A DNA stretch of 64,000 nucleotides from Mycobacterium senriense. Lineage in GTDB: Bacteria > Actinomycetota > Actinomycetes > Mycobacteriales > Mycobacteriaceae. The position numbers and the translations under genes were made by a program. The number at the start of each line of letters is the position of its first letter. The stretch's first letter is position 1. Positions 34,833-44,549 of the stretch are shown in pieces. The notes below the pieces were generated by a model. It saw only the letters and a list, made by a program, of their open reading frames with translations. It was not told the origin of the DNA and searched no databases. The DNA lies in assembly GCF_019668465.1 (NCBI RefSeq), contig NZ_AP024828.1, positions 992,001 through 1,056,000 on the forward strand, written 5' to 3'.

Positions 34833-35244
34833 CAGTGCAGTAACGAAAAGCCGCAAAGTAATTGCGGCTTTTCGTTCGGATACACCTTCGCGTATGGCGA
34901 AGTCCAACGGGTGACCGGCCGGAGCCGCGACAAGGGTCGCTGATCCAGCGCGACTCCGGCCGGGATCCTGCACCACACAAGGCATTTCGGTGGTCGTTAG
35001 TCCACGCCCACGCGTGGGACGAGGGCCGTGCGGCGCCTTGGCGCCCGCACACCCACGAGAAGTCCCGAGACCCCATTACTTGCAACGGCTTTCGCCATCC
35101 GGCGTCCCTTCGGCCGCTTGTGGTTGCCGCGCGCGGCGTTCCGGTATTCGCAGGATTGCCTCGCCTTTCTCCCCGGCGGCGTCGTACGGTGGACATGCGC
35201 TGGGAAGATCGATCCCCAGGCACACGCGTGAAGAAGGGACAGGC
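34833..35244. other. Intergenic region upstream of ndhA
   Basis: About 410 bp. Apart from the terminator at 34842-34876 I see no gene. It should carry the ndhA promoter; TACGGT at 35185-35190 resembles a mycobacterial -10 box, but no -35 at proper spacing is clear. The ndhA Shine-Dalgarno-like AGAAGGGAC precedes 35245. Confidence 0.55.
34842..34876 (+). terminator. Strong intrinsic terminator after the small peptide gene
   Basis: AACGAAAAGCCGCAA (34842-34856) is perfectly complementary to TTGCGGCTTTTCGTT (34862-34876), a 15-bp stem closed by a 5-nt loop AGTAA, with an A-rich upstream arm and a T-containing downstream arm. Such perfect factor-independent terminators are uncommon in mycobacteria. 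It sits 9 bp past the small peptide stop and would also work in the minus direction. Confidence 0.85.
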
Positions 35245-36624
35245 ATGTCGCGCCATCGTGTCGTCATCATCGGAAGCGGCTTCGGCGGACTGTCCGCGGC
35301 CAGGGCGCTCAGGCGCGCCGACGTCGACATCACCGTGATCTCGAAAACGACCACGCACCTGTTCCAGCCGCTGCTGTATCAGGTGGCCACCGGGATCCTG
35401 TCCGAGGGCGACATCGCGCCGACCACCCGGCTCATCCTGCGCCGCCAGCAGAACGTGCGGGTGCTGTGGGGCGAAGTCTCGGCCATCGACCTCACCGCGA
35501 AGACGGTCAAATCCCACCTGATGGGCATGGACACGGTGACGCCCTACGACAACCTGATCGTGGCAGCCGGCGCGCAGCAGTCCTACTTCGGCCACGACGA
35601 GTACGCCGCCTTCGCGCCCGGGATGAAGAGCATCGACGACGCCCTGGAGTTGCGGGGCCGCATCCTGGGCGCATTCGAGGCCGCCGAGGTCGCCACCGAT
35701 CCGGCCGAGCGCAAACGCCGGCTGACTTTCGTGGTGGTCGGGGCGGGGCCCACCGGTGTCGAGCTGGCGGGCGAGATCGTCCAGCTGGCCGAGCGCACCC
35801 TGGCCGGGGCATTCCGGACGATCACCCCCAGCGAATGCCGCGTCATCCTGCTCGACGCCGCGCCCGCGGTGCTACCGCCGATGGGTCCCAAGCTCGGCCT
35901 CAAGGCGCAACGGCGGCTGGAGAAGATGGGCGTCGAGGTCCAGCTCAACGCGATGGTGTCGGCGGTCGACTACATGGGCATCACGATCAAGGAGAAGGAC
36001 GGCGGCGAACGCCGCATCGAATGCGCGTGCAAGGTGTGGGCGGCCGGGGTGCAAGCCAGCTCGCTGGGCGCGATGATCGCCGAGCAGTCCGACGGTACCG
36101 AAACCGACCGCGCCGGAAGGGTGATCGTCGAACCCGACCTCACCGTCAAGGGACACCCGTACGTCTTCGTGGTCGGTGACCTGATGTCGGTGCCCGGCGT
36201 CCCCGGCATGGCGCAGGGCGCGATCCAGGGGGCCAAATACGCCGCCACCGTCATCAAGCACGGGGTCAAGGGCGACGACAACCCGGCCGAACGCAAGCCG
36301 TTCAAGTACGTCAACAAGGGCAGCATGGCGCTGATCTCCCGCTACAGCGCCGTCGCGCAGGTCGGCAAGGTGGAGTTCGCCGGATTCATCGCCTGGCTGG
36401 CGTGGCTGCTGCTGCACCTGTACTACCTGATCGGCCACCGCAACCGCATTGCCGCCATGTTCGCCTGGGGCATCTCGTTCCTGGGCCGCACTCGCGGCCA
36501 GATGGTCATCACCAGCCAGATGATTTACGCCCGGCCGGTGGTGGACTGGCTGGAGCGCCAGGCGCAGGACGGCACCCTGGCGGCGGCCGAGCACGTCGAC
36601 TCGGCCGAGAAACAGGCCGGCTAG
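35245..36624 (+). CDS. ndhA: Type II NADH dehydrogenase NdhA
   Basis: 459 residues. A single-subunit, non-proton-pumping NADH:menaquinone oxidoreductase on the inner face of the membrane. The FAD-binding motif VVIIGSGFGGLSAARAL is at residues 6-22 and the NADH-binding VVVGAGPTGVELAGEI near residue 165. VFVVGDL is the conserved FAD-contact segment. The C-terminal amphipathic/hydrophobic stretch FIAWLAWLLLHLYYLIGHRNRI attaches it to the membrane. The ATG is supported by AGAAGGGAC upstream. The stop overlaps the convergent metZ stop by three bases in a CTAG sequence. Confidence 0.95.
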   Translation: MSRHRVVIIGSGFGGLSAARALRRADVDITVISKTTTHLFQPLLYQVATGILSEGDIAPTTRLILRRQQNVRVLWGEVSAIDLTAKTVKSHLMGMDTVTPYDNLIVAAGAQQSYFGHDEYAAFAPGMKSIDDALELRGRILGAFEAAEVATDPAERKRRLTFVVVGAGPTGVELAGEIVQLAERTLAGAFRTITPSECRVILLDAAPAVLPPMGPKLGLKAQRRLEKMGVEVQLNAMVSAVDYMGITIKEKDGGERRIECACKVWAAGVQASSLGAMIAEQSDGTETDRAGRVIVEPDLTVKGHPYVFVVGDLMSVPGVPGMAQGAIQGAKYAATVIKHGVKGDDNPAERKPFKYVNKGSMALISRYSAVAQVGKVEFAGFIAWLAWLLLHLYYLIGHRNRIAAMFAWGISFLGRTRGQMVITSQMIYARPVVDWLERQAQDGTLAAAEHVDSAEKQAG

Positions 36625-37844
36625 CTCAGCGCCCGATCGATGTCGGCGATCAGGTCGTCGGTGCCTTCCAGTCCGACGGAGATGCGCACCACGCCGTCAC
36701 CGAGTCCGATCGCCGCGCGACCTTCCGGGCCCATCGCCCGGTGGGTGGTCGTCGCGGGATGCGTGACAAGGGATTTGGCGTCGCCGAGATTGTTCGAGAT
36801 GTCGATCAGCTGCAGCTTGTCCAGCACCTCGAAGGCGCGCCCCTTGGCCGCGCTGTCCGGGCAGTCGAGCGCGAAGGTGATCACCGTTCCCCCGCCGGAC
36901 ATCTGGCGCTTGGCCAGGTCGTATTGCGGGTGCGAGGACAGGTACGGGTAGCGGACCCAACTCACCGTCGGATGGCTCTCCAGGAATTCGGCGATCCGGA
37001 AGGCCGAGGAATTGCTGTGCTCCACCCGGACCGCCAGCGTCTCAAGCCCTTTCACCAGCACCCAGGCATTGAATGCGCTCATCGCCGGGCCGGTGTGCCG
37101 CATCAGCTTCTGCACGGGCCCGTCGATGTACTCCTTGTCGCCCAGAATGGCCCCGCCGAGCACCCGGCCCTGACCGTCGATGTGCTTGGTGCCCGAGTAC
37201 ACCACCACGTCGACCCCGAGCGGAATGCCCTGTTGCAGCAGCGGCGTGGCGAAAACGTTGTCCAACACCACTTTTGCGCCCGCGGCATGGGCGAGCTCGC
37301 ACACCGCGGTGATGTCCACCAGCGACTGCATCGGGTTCGACGGCGTTTCGAAGAACACCGCCGTGGTGGGCACCGACAACGCCTGCTCCCACTGCGCCGG
37401 GTCGTCGCCGTCGACGAAGACGGTTTCGACGCCCCAGCGCGGCAGGATCTCGTTGCACACCACGAAGCACGAGCCGAACAGGCTGCGCGAGGCGACCAGC
37501 CGGTCCCCCGCGCCGAGCAGCGCGCCCAGCGAGGTGAACACCGCGGCCATGCCGCTCGCGGTGGCGAAGGCCGCAGGCGCCCCTTCGAGCAGGCGCAGCC
37601 GCTCCTCGAACATCGTCACGGTCGGGTTGCCGTAGCGCGAGTAGACGAAATGGTCCACCTCGCCGGTGAACGACTGCTCCGCAATCGCCGCCGACTCGTA
37701 GACGTAGCCCGACGTCAGATACATCGCCTCGGCGGTCTCGTCGAATCCCGAACGCAGCAGCCCGCCGCGCACGCCGATGGTCGCCGGGCTGACTCCCTCA
37801 GGCAGCGCCGCGGGCGTGCGAACGGAGTCGTCGGCTGGGGTCAT
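36621..37844 (-). CDS. metZ: O-succinylhomoserine sulfhydrylase MetZ
   Basis: 407 residues. A PLP enzyme that makes homocysteine from O-succinylhomoserine and sulphide. The cofactor lysine is in VVYSGTKHIDGQGR. Family segments YSRYGNPTVTMFEERL, ASGMAAVF and ISVGLEGTDDLIADIDRAL are present. The ATG at 37844 gives the family's normal length. It lies 7 bp downstream of the rhodanese gene, which suggests delivery of sulphur by that protein or at least co-expression. Confidence 0.96.
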   Translation of the reverse strand: MTPADDSVRTPAALPEGVSPATIGVRGGLLRSGFDETAEAMYLTSGYVYESAAIAEQSFTGEVDHFVYSRYGNPTVTMFEERLRLLEGAPAAFATASGMAAVFTSLGALLGAGDRLVASRSLFGSCFVVCNEILPRWGVETVFVDGDDPAQWEQALSVPTTAVFFETPSNPMQSLVDITAVCELAHAAGAKVVLDNVFATPLLQQGIPLGVDVVVYSGTKHIDGQGRVLGGAILGDKEYIDGPVQKLMRHTGPAMSAFNAWVLVKGLETLAVRVEHSNSSAFRIAEFLESHPTVSWVRYPYLSSHPQYDLAKRQMSGGGTVITFALDCPDSAAKGRAFEVLDKLQLIDISNNLGDAKSLVTHPATTTHRAMGPEGRAAIGLGDGVVRISVGLEGTDDLIADIDRALS

Positions 37845-37851
37845 CGGCGGT

Positions 37852-38292
37852 TCAGCCCTGTTTCCAGGGCAATCCGATGGCGCGCCAGCCCGTCTCACCC
37901 CGGTGGCCGTTGGCATCGAGCTGGCCCTCGAAGCCGTCCAGGATGTTGTAGGCCGGCGTGATGCCGAGCTCGGTCGCGACCTCGGCGGCGCCTATGGAGC
38001 GGTTTCCGGAGCGACACAAGAACAGCACCGGCCGCTGCGCGTCGCCTTCGGCCGGCGCCACCTGCTCGCGCAGCTGGTCGCCGAAGTTCGCGTTGTGCCG
38101 TCCGTCGGACGAATTCCACTCCAGGAACAACACCTCACGGCCGAGGCTGGACAGATCGGGCACACCGACGAATCGCCATTCGGCGTCGGTCCGCACGTCG
38201 ACCAGCACGGCGTTGGGGTTGTCGCTGAGCAGCTTCCATGCCTCCAGGGGAGAGATGTCCCCGGCGTAGGAGTGTGCGCGCTCTGTGCTCAT
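37852..38292 (-). CDS. Rhodanese-domain sulfurtransferase
   Basis: 146 residues, a single rhodanese domain. The active loop CRSGNRS carries the persulphide Cys, and VLVDVRTDAEW is the standard N-terminal motif. It probably carries sulphane sulphur. The chosen ATG at 38292 has GAGGGA about 8 nt upstream; a GTG at 38325 is possible. It heads the operon with metZ, matching the Rv0390-metZ pair of M. tuberculosis. Confidence 0.93.
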   Translation of the reverse strand: MSTERAHSYAGDISPLEAWKLLSDNPNAVLVDVRTDAEWRFVGVPDLSSLGREVLFLEWNSSDGRHNANFGDQLREQVAPAEGDAQRPVLFLCRSGNRSIGAAEVATELGITPAYNILDGFEGQLDANGHRGETGWRAIGLPWKQG

Positions 38293-38456
38293 GCTCGTAT
38301 TCCCTCGTTGCTCGTTGTCAGCCACACTATCCGCGCCCGAGCGGTCAAGCCCCGGCCGGATTGCCCCCCGTACCCGCAGCGATATCTGACTTGCGATGGT
38401 ATCGAGGCCGTCGGCGTAGCCCGCCGGGGAGGTGGATCCGCTCGGGTTCAGCCGGG

Positions 38457-39704
38457 TTACTCCGGGGCGGCCAGCCGCCCGGCGACCTGCCCGGCGCGCT
38501 CGCGGGCGGCCGCCACCTCCGGCGCGGTCGCCAGCGCCCGGAAGCCGCGCCCGAGCACCCGCAGGTCACTTTCGGGCACGCTGAGCGCGCCGGCCAGCGC
38601 GGCGGGGTCATGCGAGTCGACCGGGTCGATGGCTCGGGCGGCAGCCGGCGACACCATCATGGTGTCCACCGGCAACCCGAGGATGGTGCGGGCCTGCAGT
38701 TCGAACGCCGAGAGCCGCTGGCTGCGCAGCGTCACCCAGGCGCTGTCGGTCGGTCGTGACGTGACGTCGGCGAAGTACACCTCGTCGCCGTTGATCATCA
38801 ATTCGACCGCGAAGACGCCGCGCCCGCCCAGCGCCTTGACGATGCGCGCGGCGATCGACTTCGCGGCGTCCGTTGCCGCCGCGCTCAAACTCTGGGGCTG
38901 CCAGGATTCCAGCACCTGCCCGCCGGAGCCGCGATGACCGATGGGCGAACAGAATTCGATCGCCGGCCCGGCCGGGCCTTCGCTGCGCACCGCCAGCAGC
39001 GTCACGTAGAACTCGACCTCGACCACGGTTTCGGCCAGCACCCGTGGCTGGCCGGGGCCCGCGTGGGCGCCGACCGCGCGTTGCCACGCCGGCCCGAGGT
39101 CTTCGCGCCGCGCGACCGCCGACTGCCCCGGCCCGGTGGGCCCGGACACCGGCTTGACCAACAACGGATATCCGGCGTGCGCGCCCACCGCCTCGAGTTC
39201 GCCCAGCGACCCGGCGAACCAGAACGGCGCGGTCGGCAGCCCGAGCTCGTCGGCGGCCAGGCGGCGCAGACCCTCGCGGTCGGCGCTGAGGCGCACGGCG
39301 CGGGCGCTGGGCACCAGCTCGGTGTGGTTGGCGCCGGATCCGGGGGCCAGCGCGTCGAGGGCCCCGGCGGCGACGGTGTCGGTCGCGGTCACCACGAAGT
39401 CGGGTTGCAGCCGCTGCAGCGCCGCGGACAGTTCGGCGGCGTCGGTCAGCGGGAGCACCAGGGCCTGGTCGGCCACCCGGTGCGCGGGTGCGTGCGGGTG
39501 CGCGTCGACGGCGATCACCCGGGCTCCGAGGCGCCCCAGGTCGATCGCCAGCTCCCGGCTGATCTCGCCGGAACCCAGCAGCACCACCGTCGGCCTGCCG
39601 TCGGAGGGCACGTCCGGCTGGGCTTCGGCGCGCGCGGGAGGCTGCTGGGGCACGACGAGCGCCGTCGTTTCGTCGTCCCGTCCGTCGGTCACGCCGTCAG
39701 TCAC
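38457..39704 (-). CDS. purT: Formate-dependent phosphoribosylglycinamide formyltransferase PurT
   Basis: 415 residues. An ATP-grasp enzyme that formylates GAR in purine synthesis using formate and ATP, an alternative to folate-dependent PurN. The N-terminal strand VVLLGSGEISRELAIDLGRLG, the ATP-grasp loop PLLVKPVSGPTGPGQS and GRGVFAVELMINGDEVYFADVTSRPTDSA near the end support this. A 29-residue or so extension precedes the domain. It starts with GTG. It is the last gene before the segment that is inverted relative to M. tuberculosis. Confidence 0.93.
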   Translation of the reverse strand: MTDGVTDGRDDETTALVVPQQPPARAEAQPDVPSDGRPTVVLLGSGEISRELAIDLGRLGARVIAVDAHPHAPAHRVADQALVLPLTDAAELSAALQRLQPDFVVTATDTVAAGALDALAPGSGANHTELVPSARAVRLSADREGLRRLAADELGLPTAPFWFAGSLGELEAVGAHAGYPLLVKPVSGPTGPGQSAVARREDLGPAWQRAVGAHAGPGQPRVLAETVVEVEFYVTLLAVRSEGPAGPAIEFCSPIGHRGSGGQVLESWQPQSLSAAATDAAKSIAARIVKALGGRGVFAVELMINGDEVYFADVTSRPTDSAWVTLRSQRLSAFELQARTILGLPVDTMMVSPAAARAIDPVDSHDPAALAGALSVPESDLRVLGRGFRALATAPEVAAARERAGQVAGRLAAPE

Positions 39705-39744
39705 GGGTCAAGGATAGGTCGGTTCCGCATCTGCCCGGCCGGCC

Positions 39745-40392
39745 TCACGGCTGGCCTGGGAGTAACTGCACCATCAGGCCGTTGGCCTCCGCCAGCAGCG
39801 CGCCGTCGGCGTCGACCAGTTCCGCGGACACGAACGCTTTGCACCCCTCGGTGTTGGTGACCCGTCCGCGCACCGCCAACGGCGCGTCGATCGGGGTGAC
39901 CTTGCGGTAGTCCACGTGCAGGAACGCCGTGCGGCTGATCGGCCGGTTCGAAGCGTGCGACACCATCCCGAACATGTGGTCGAACAGCAGCGGCAGCACG
40001 CCGCCGTGCACCGCGTGGTTGCCGCCGACGTGGAACCGGGTGAAATGGCCCTGCATCTCGCAGCCGTCCGGCTCGTAGCGCGTCAACGTCCAGGGCGGCA
40101 ACAGCAGGCTGCCCATGCCGGGCAGGTCCGGCGTCCGCCCGGCCGGCGCCCGGCCCTCCACGGCGGCCTGAAACGGGCCCAGCAGCTCCGTCAGCGCCGC
40201 GACGCGGTCGGCCGCGTCGTCCCACACGGCGTCGTCGGGGTCGGCCGACACGGCGAGATCCTGCAGCCGGCGCATCGCCGCCACGAACCGGCCGAAGCCG
40301 GGCCCGGGGTTGGCCACCCCGTATTCGGGAAAGCCGCCGTGATGTTCGTATTCGGGGTCGAGGTCTTTGGGATCCTGGGCGGCGTCCGTCAC
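39745..40392 (-). CDS. Hotdog-fold thioesterase-like protein
   Basis: 215 residues, with a PaaI-like hotdog domain in the C-terminal half: [19 protein letters not shown] carries the typical HGG and acidic helix, followed by [16 protein letters not shown]. The N-terminal 80 residues are an additional, poorly conserved segment. It matches Rv0356c next to purA. It is probably an acyl-CoA thioesterase or acyl-CoA-binding protein; the substrate is unknown. Its ATG overlaps the purA stop (ATGA). Confidence 0.87.
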   Translation of the reverse strand: MTDAAQDPKDLDPEYEHHGGFPEYGVANPGPGFGRFVAAMRRLQDLAVSADPDDAVWDDAADRVAALTELLGPFQAAVEGRAPAGRTPDLPGMGSLLLPPWTLTRYEPDGCEMQGHFTRFHVGGNHAVHGGVLPLLFDHMFGMVSHASNRPISRTAFLHVDYRKVTPIDAPLAVRGRVTNTEGCKAFVSAELVDADGALLAEANGLMVQLLPGQP

Positions 40393-41687
40393 GGACGGGC
40401 CGAAAGGACGTCGCGGCGCACGATGGTCTGGTCACGCCCGGGTCCCACACCGATGCACGAAATGTGCGCTCCGGCAAGCTCTTCCAGCCGCAGCACGTAG
40501 TCGCGCGCCTTGGCGGGCAGGTCGTCGAACTCCCGGGCGTGCGAGATGTCCTCCCACCAGCCGGGCAGCTCTTCGTAGATCGGTTCGGCGCGCGCCAGAT
40601 CGCTCTGCGTCATCGGCATCTCGTAGATGCGGGCGCCGTCGACTTGGTAGCCCACGCACACCGGAACCGTCTCCAGGCTGGACAGCACGTCGAGCTTGGT
40701 CAGGAAGAAGTCGGTGATGCCGTTGACCCGGGTGGCGTAGCGGGCGATGACGGCGTCGAACCAGCCGCAGCGCCGTCGCCGGCCGGTGGTGACGCCGAAT
40801 TCGCCGCCCGTCTTGGACAGGTATTCGCCGTTCTCGTCGAACAGTTCGGTGGGGAACGGGCCCGAGCCCACCCGGGTGGTGTAGGCCTTGAGGATTCCCA
40901 GCACCGCGGCGATCCGGGTGGGGCCGATGCCCGAACCCACCGCCGCGCCGCCCGCGGTCGGATTCGACGACGTCACATACGGATACGTGCCATGGTCGAC
41001 GTCGAGCAGGGTGCCCTGCGAGCCTTCCAGCAGCACGGCCTCGCCGGCCTCGAGCGCCTGGTTGAGCAGCAGCCGGGTGTCGGCGATGCGGTGCCTGAAG
41101 CCCTCGGCCTGTTCCAGCAGGGCCTCGACCACCTGGTGGGGGTCCAGCGCCTTGCGGTTGTAGATCTTGACCAGGATCTGGTTCTTCAGCTCCAGCGCGG
41201 CTTCGACCTTGTGCGTCAACACTTCCCGATCCAGCACGTCGGCGACCCGGATGCCGATGCGCGCGATCTTGTCCTGGTAGCAGGGGCCGATGCCGCGGCC
41301 GGTGGTGCCGATCTTCTTGTTCCCCATGTAGCGCTCGGTGACCTTGTCGATGGCCACGTGGTAGGGCAACAGCAGGTGCGCGTCGGCGGAGATGAGCAGC
41401 TTGGAGGTGTCGACGCCGCGGTCTTCGAGTCCCTTGAGCTCGTCCAGCAGCACGCCGGGGTCCACCACCACACCGTTGCCGATGACGTTGGTGACACCGG
41501 GCGTGAGCACCCCCGACGGGATCAGGTGCAGCGCGAAGTTCTCCCCGGTGGGCAAGACGACGGTGTGCCCGGCGTTGTTGCCGCCCTGGTATCGCACCAC
41601 CCACTGAACGCGCCCACCGAGCAAATCGGTGGCCTTACCTTTGCCCTCGTCACCCCATTGGGCGCCGATGAGGACGATTGCCGGCAT
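40389..41687 (-). CDS. purA: Adenylosuccinate synthetase PurA
   Basis: 432 residues, the exact family length. It makes adenylosuccinate from IMP, aspartate and GTP. The N-terminal GTP/IMP loop [44 protein letters not shown] and [15 protein letters not shown] are all diagnostic. It is first in an operon with the hotdog protein. The ATG at 41687 is chosen by homology; four codons upstream are in frame but have no support. Confidence 0.98.
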   Translation of the reverse strand: MPAIVLIGAQWGDEGKGKATDLLGGRVQWVVRYQGGNNAGHTVVLPTGENFALHLIPSGVLTPGVTNVIGNGVVVDPGVLLDELKGLEDRGVDTSKLLISADAHLLLPYHVAIDKVTERYMGNKKIGTTGRGIGPCYQDKIARIGIRVADVLDREVLTHKVEAALELKNQILVKIYNRKALDPHQVVEALLEQAEGFRHRIADTRLLLNQALEAGEAVLLEGSQGTLLDVDHGTYPYVTSSNPTAGGAAVGSGIGPTRIAAVLGILKAYTTRVGSGPFPTELFDENGEYLSKTGGEFGVTTGRRRRCGWFDAVIARYATRVNGITDFFLTKLDVLSSLETVPVCVGYQVDGARIYEMPMTQSDLARAEPIYEELPGWWEDISHAREFDDLPAKARDYVLRLEELAGAHISCIGVGPGRDQTIVRRDVLSARP

Positions 41688-41865
41688 GACACGCTCCAAC
41701 CTGATCTCGCCTGCGTATTGTGGTCCAGCCGGTGACCCACCCTAGCCTGGCGACCGTGCGGGCCGCCGACGGCCAGCTGAGGAGCCGGGCAAATCAGCTT
41801 AAGCCAGGACATGTCGAGACCGGGGTGACAGAGCCGGTAAGGGGTGGGCGCCGGGTGCACCGACC

Positions 41866-42924
41866 TCACCCGTACGGCGCGGCGACCGGAGCGCCGGCCG
41901 GCGCCTGCGGCTTGGCCGCGCATACGCCGGTCCTGGTGGACGCCTCCAACATGAGGCACAGGCCGTTGGCGCCACGACTGTTCTTCGGGCCCGACCAGTT
42001 TGGGTGCACCGGTTTCCCGTTCCAGCTGATCAAGGTCCAGCCATCGTGGGGGCTGCCCTGGATCTCGACGATGCCGGTGTTGGGCAGCGCGTCGAATAGC
42101 AGGAGTAGCGGATCGGGATTTCGGACGCTCATCATCGTCCCGACGCCGATGGCGAATTCGCTGGAGAACGCCACCTCGGTGATCCTGCCGTTCGCGGCGC
42201 GGACCGGGTTGGCAATGGCGCTGGAATACATCGTCTGGAGCACGTCGTTGAAGCGGCCGGCGTTGGTCGCGGCATTGCCGTACACGGTTTGGAGCGCGCC
42301 GTCGAAACGCCTGCGGAACTCGAACCCGTTGGAATCGGTGGAGCCGGGAGCCAGCATCGGCACGATGCGCAGCCCGAGCATCCACGCGACCGGGGCCAGC
42401 AGGTATGCGAGCCCGCCGAGGCTGACCTGCGGCTGGCCGTTGAAGGCGCCGGCGTCGATCTCGTTGAGTCCCGGCAACGCCTGCACGTTCATGCCCAACG
42501 CGGAGGCCAACGGAGCCGCGGTCTGCTGCGTCCTGATCAGTTGCGACGCGAAGATCGCGGCGACTGGACCCTTCGCCGCGAGAACGCCGGCGACGGTCTG
42601 CGCCTGTTGCTGGCCTAGCGCGGTGAGCGATGCTCCGGGCGGCGCGGTGTCGATCAGGGACGCCGCATTGGCTGTCGACTGGCCGTGGCGCACCAGGTCG
42701 ATCACGATCGATTCGTCCGCCGAGGCTGTTGCAGATCCACTGCACAGCAGGACAATCGAAAGCCACACGGCGCCGACGCGGCCGAGTTGCTTCGTCAGCA
42801 ACGGAAGCGCGTGGGGCCGGCACCCGACACGAGCAATGCGGTTCGCGCGGTTGACAAGACGACGGTAGATCGGCGAATGGTAGTTCTCCGTTCCCTCAAC
42901 CACTCGTGGCGGGATTCCGCGCAA
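41866..42924 (-). CDS. Secreted histidine-phosphatase-superfamily protein, second His missing
   Basis: 352 residues with a hydrophobic export segment (about residues 50-68, AVWLSIVLLCSGSATASA) after a long basic N-terminal region, so the true start may lie later than the ATG at 42924. The phosphatase core shows the RHG motif (Arg79, His80), Arg131 in SQLIRTQQTA and Glu155 in LNEIDAG. The strand that normally ends SHG reads AFSSEFA (254-256), so the second catalytic histidine is replaced. It may be inactive or use another residue. It is located between purA and an Rv0358-like gene, in a spot I do not recall being occupied in M. tuberculosis. Confidence 0.82.
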   Translation of the reverse strand: MRGIPPRVVEGTENYHSPIYRRLVNRANRIARVGCRPHALPLLTKQLGRVGAVWLSIVLLCSGSATASADESIVIDLVRHGQSTANAASLIDTAPPGASLTALGQQQAQTVAGVLAAKGPVAAIFASQLIRTQQTAAPLASALGMNVQALPGLNEIDAGAFNGQPQVSLGGLAYLLAPVAWMLGLRIVPMLAPGSTDSNGFEFRRRFDGALQTVYGNAATNAGRFNDVLQTMYSSAIANPVRAANGRITEVAFSSEFAIGVGTMMSVRNPDPLLLLFDALPNTGIVEIQGSPHDGWTLISWNGKPVHPNWSGPKNSRGANGLCLMLEASTRTGVCAAKPQAPAGAPVAAPYG

Positions 42925-43103
42925 CGTCAGCCCTGTGGCAGGAGTAAAGTATCCGGTTGTTTACCGGCAGCGTGACAACAACTTTCGAGTCGACACCATG
43001 TTGTGACTGTGTCGTTATGGCGAGATCTTCCGGCGTCGCAGCTCGTAGCTGACCAGAGATGTTGGAAGACAAAGACATTGGCTGCTTCTCGATTGGATAG
43101 ACT

Positions 43104-43754
43104 GTGACGCAAGGAGATCGAGCCGCCGCCATTCTTCTGTTCGGCCAACGGCGCATCTACCGACCGTTGCGGGGCATGCCAACCCACCGCGTCGTCGGTG
43201 AAACCGATATCGATGCCGCGATCGGCCCCTACCGGCGGCTGGTGGTGCTGGGCGGCGACGCCGAGCTGGCCACGGTGCTCACCCGGCTGCTGCGCGCCGA
43301 GCGGCTCGACGTCGAGGTGGCCTACGTGCCGCGCCGCCGCACCCGGGCCACCCGGATCTACCGCCAGCGGTCCGGATTTCGCGCGGCGCGGCGGGCCCGA
43401 CGCGGTGCGGCGCGCCGGGTGACGCTGGTCCGCGACGAGACCGGGTCGGTGGTCGTGGGGCGGGCCGGCTGGGTGCCCGCGGATGGCGCGCCGTCGATCC
43501 ACGGTGAGGCGGTGGTCGACGACACCACGTTGTTCGACGGCGACGTCGAACGCGTGTGGATCGAGCCGCTGCCTGCCGCGCCGGGCCTGCGGGCGGCGGT
43601 CGCGGGCCGCCGGTGGCCCCGCTGGGTCACCGGGCGCGCCGCCCAGCTGGGCAGCACGGGGGTCAGCGTAGTGCGTGACGGCGTGACCGCGCCGCGCACC
43701 GCGCGCCGCTCGGCGTTCTACCGCAACGTCGAAGGCTGGCTGCTGGTCGGCTAG
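43104..43754 (+). CDS. Conserved hypothetical protein (Rv0358-like)
   Basis: 216 residues. No defined domain is recognised. It has a central basic stretch rich in arginine (about residues 85-115) and C-terminal RRSAFYRNVEGWLLVG. The GTG start is used because it gives the length of the M. tuberculosis counterpart; an internal ATG (MPTHRVV) is an alternative start. It lies 9 bp upstream of the M50 protease gene, so the two are probably co-transcribed, suggesting a link with envelope proteolysis or its regulation. Confidence 0.78.
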   Translation: MTQGDRAAAILLFGQRRIYRPLRGMPTHRVVGETDIDAAIGPYRRLVVLGGDAELATVLTRLLRAERLDVEVAYVPRRRTRATRIYRQRSGFRAARRARRGAARRVTLVRDETGSVVVGRAGWVPADGAPSIHGEAVVDDTTLFDGDVERVWIEPLPAAPGLRAAVAGRRWPRWVTGRAAQLGSTGVSVVRDGVTAPRTARRSAFYRNVEGWLLVG

Positions 43755-43763
43755 TTTCGATCG

Positions 43764-44546
43764 GTGAGCTTCCCCTCCTCCCGGCGCGAATCGGTACGGC
43801 CCAGCCCGATCTTCCTGGGCCTGATCGCGCTGACGGGCGTCGGCGCCGCGCTGGCCTGGTCGGCCGGGATCAGCACGCGGCCGCTGGCCTATGCCGGGGT
43901 GTTCGTCTTCGTGATCGCCGGCTGGCTGGTGTCGCTGTGCCTGCACGAATTCGGCCATGCGGTGACCGCCTGGCGGTTCGGCGATCACGATGACGCGGTG
44001 CGCGGGTACCTGACGCTGGACCCGCGCCGCTACGCCCATCCCGCGCTCTCGCTGGTGCTGCCGATGGTCGTCATCCTGCTGGGCGGAATCGGCCTGCCGG
44101 GCGCGGCGGTCTACGTGCGCACCTGGTTCATGACGCCCGCCCGGCGCACCATGGTCAGCCTGGCGGGCCCGGCAGCCAACCTGGTGCTGGCGGTGCTGTT
44201 GCTGGCGGTGACGCGGTTGTTCTTCGACCCGGCGCACGTGGTGCTGTGGTCGGGGGTGGCGTTCCTCGCGTTCCTTCAGCTCACCGCCGTGTTGCTGAAT
44301 CTGCTGCCCATCCCGGGCCTGGACGGATACGACGCCCTGGAACCGCACCTGAGGCCCGAGACCCAGCGTGCGCTGGCGCCGGCCAAGCAGTGGGGCTTCG
44401 TGATCCTGCTGTTCTTGCTCCTGGCACCCGTGCTCAACCAATGGTTCTTCGGGGTCGTGTTGTCTTTGTTCGACGTGTCCGGCGTGCCGGACGTCCTGGT
44501 GGGTTGGGGCAACGCGCTGACCCGCTTCTGGAGCCGCTGGTTCTGA
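43764..44546 (+). CDS. Site-2-protease-type M50 metallopeptidase
   Basis: 260 residues, an intramembrane zinc protease. The active site HEFGH (His61, Glu62, His65) lies in a membrane helix (WLVSLCLHEFGHAVTAW) and the third ligand motif LLPIPGLDGYDAL in a later helix, with further helices filling the gaps. It matches Rv0359. No PDZ domain is present, so it is the short subfamily. It starts with GTG 9 bp after the Rv0358-like gene. Likely substrates are membrane proteins; none can be named. Confidence 0.92.
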   Translation: MSFPSSRRESVRPSPIFLGLIALTGVGAALAWSAGISTRPLAYAGVFVFVIAGWLVSLCLHEFGHAVTAWRFGDHDDAVRGYLTLDPRRYAHPALSLVLPMVVILLGGIGLPGAAVYVRTWFMTPARRTMVSLAGPAANLVLAVLLLAVTRLFFDPAHVVLWSGVAFLAFLQLTAVLLNLLPIPGLDGYDALEPHLRPETQRALAPAKQWGFVILLFLLLAPVLNQWFFGVVLSLFDVSGVPDVLVGWGNALTRFWSRWF

Positions 44547-44549
44547 CCC

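Noticed and set aside
34676..34985. Minus-strand open frames over the small peptide region
   Set aside because: They run through the perfect terminator hairpin, have no ribosome-binding site and show no domain or signal pattern.
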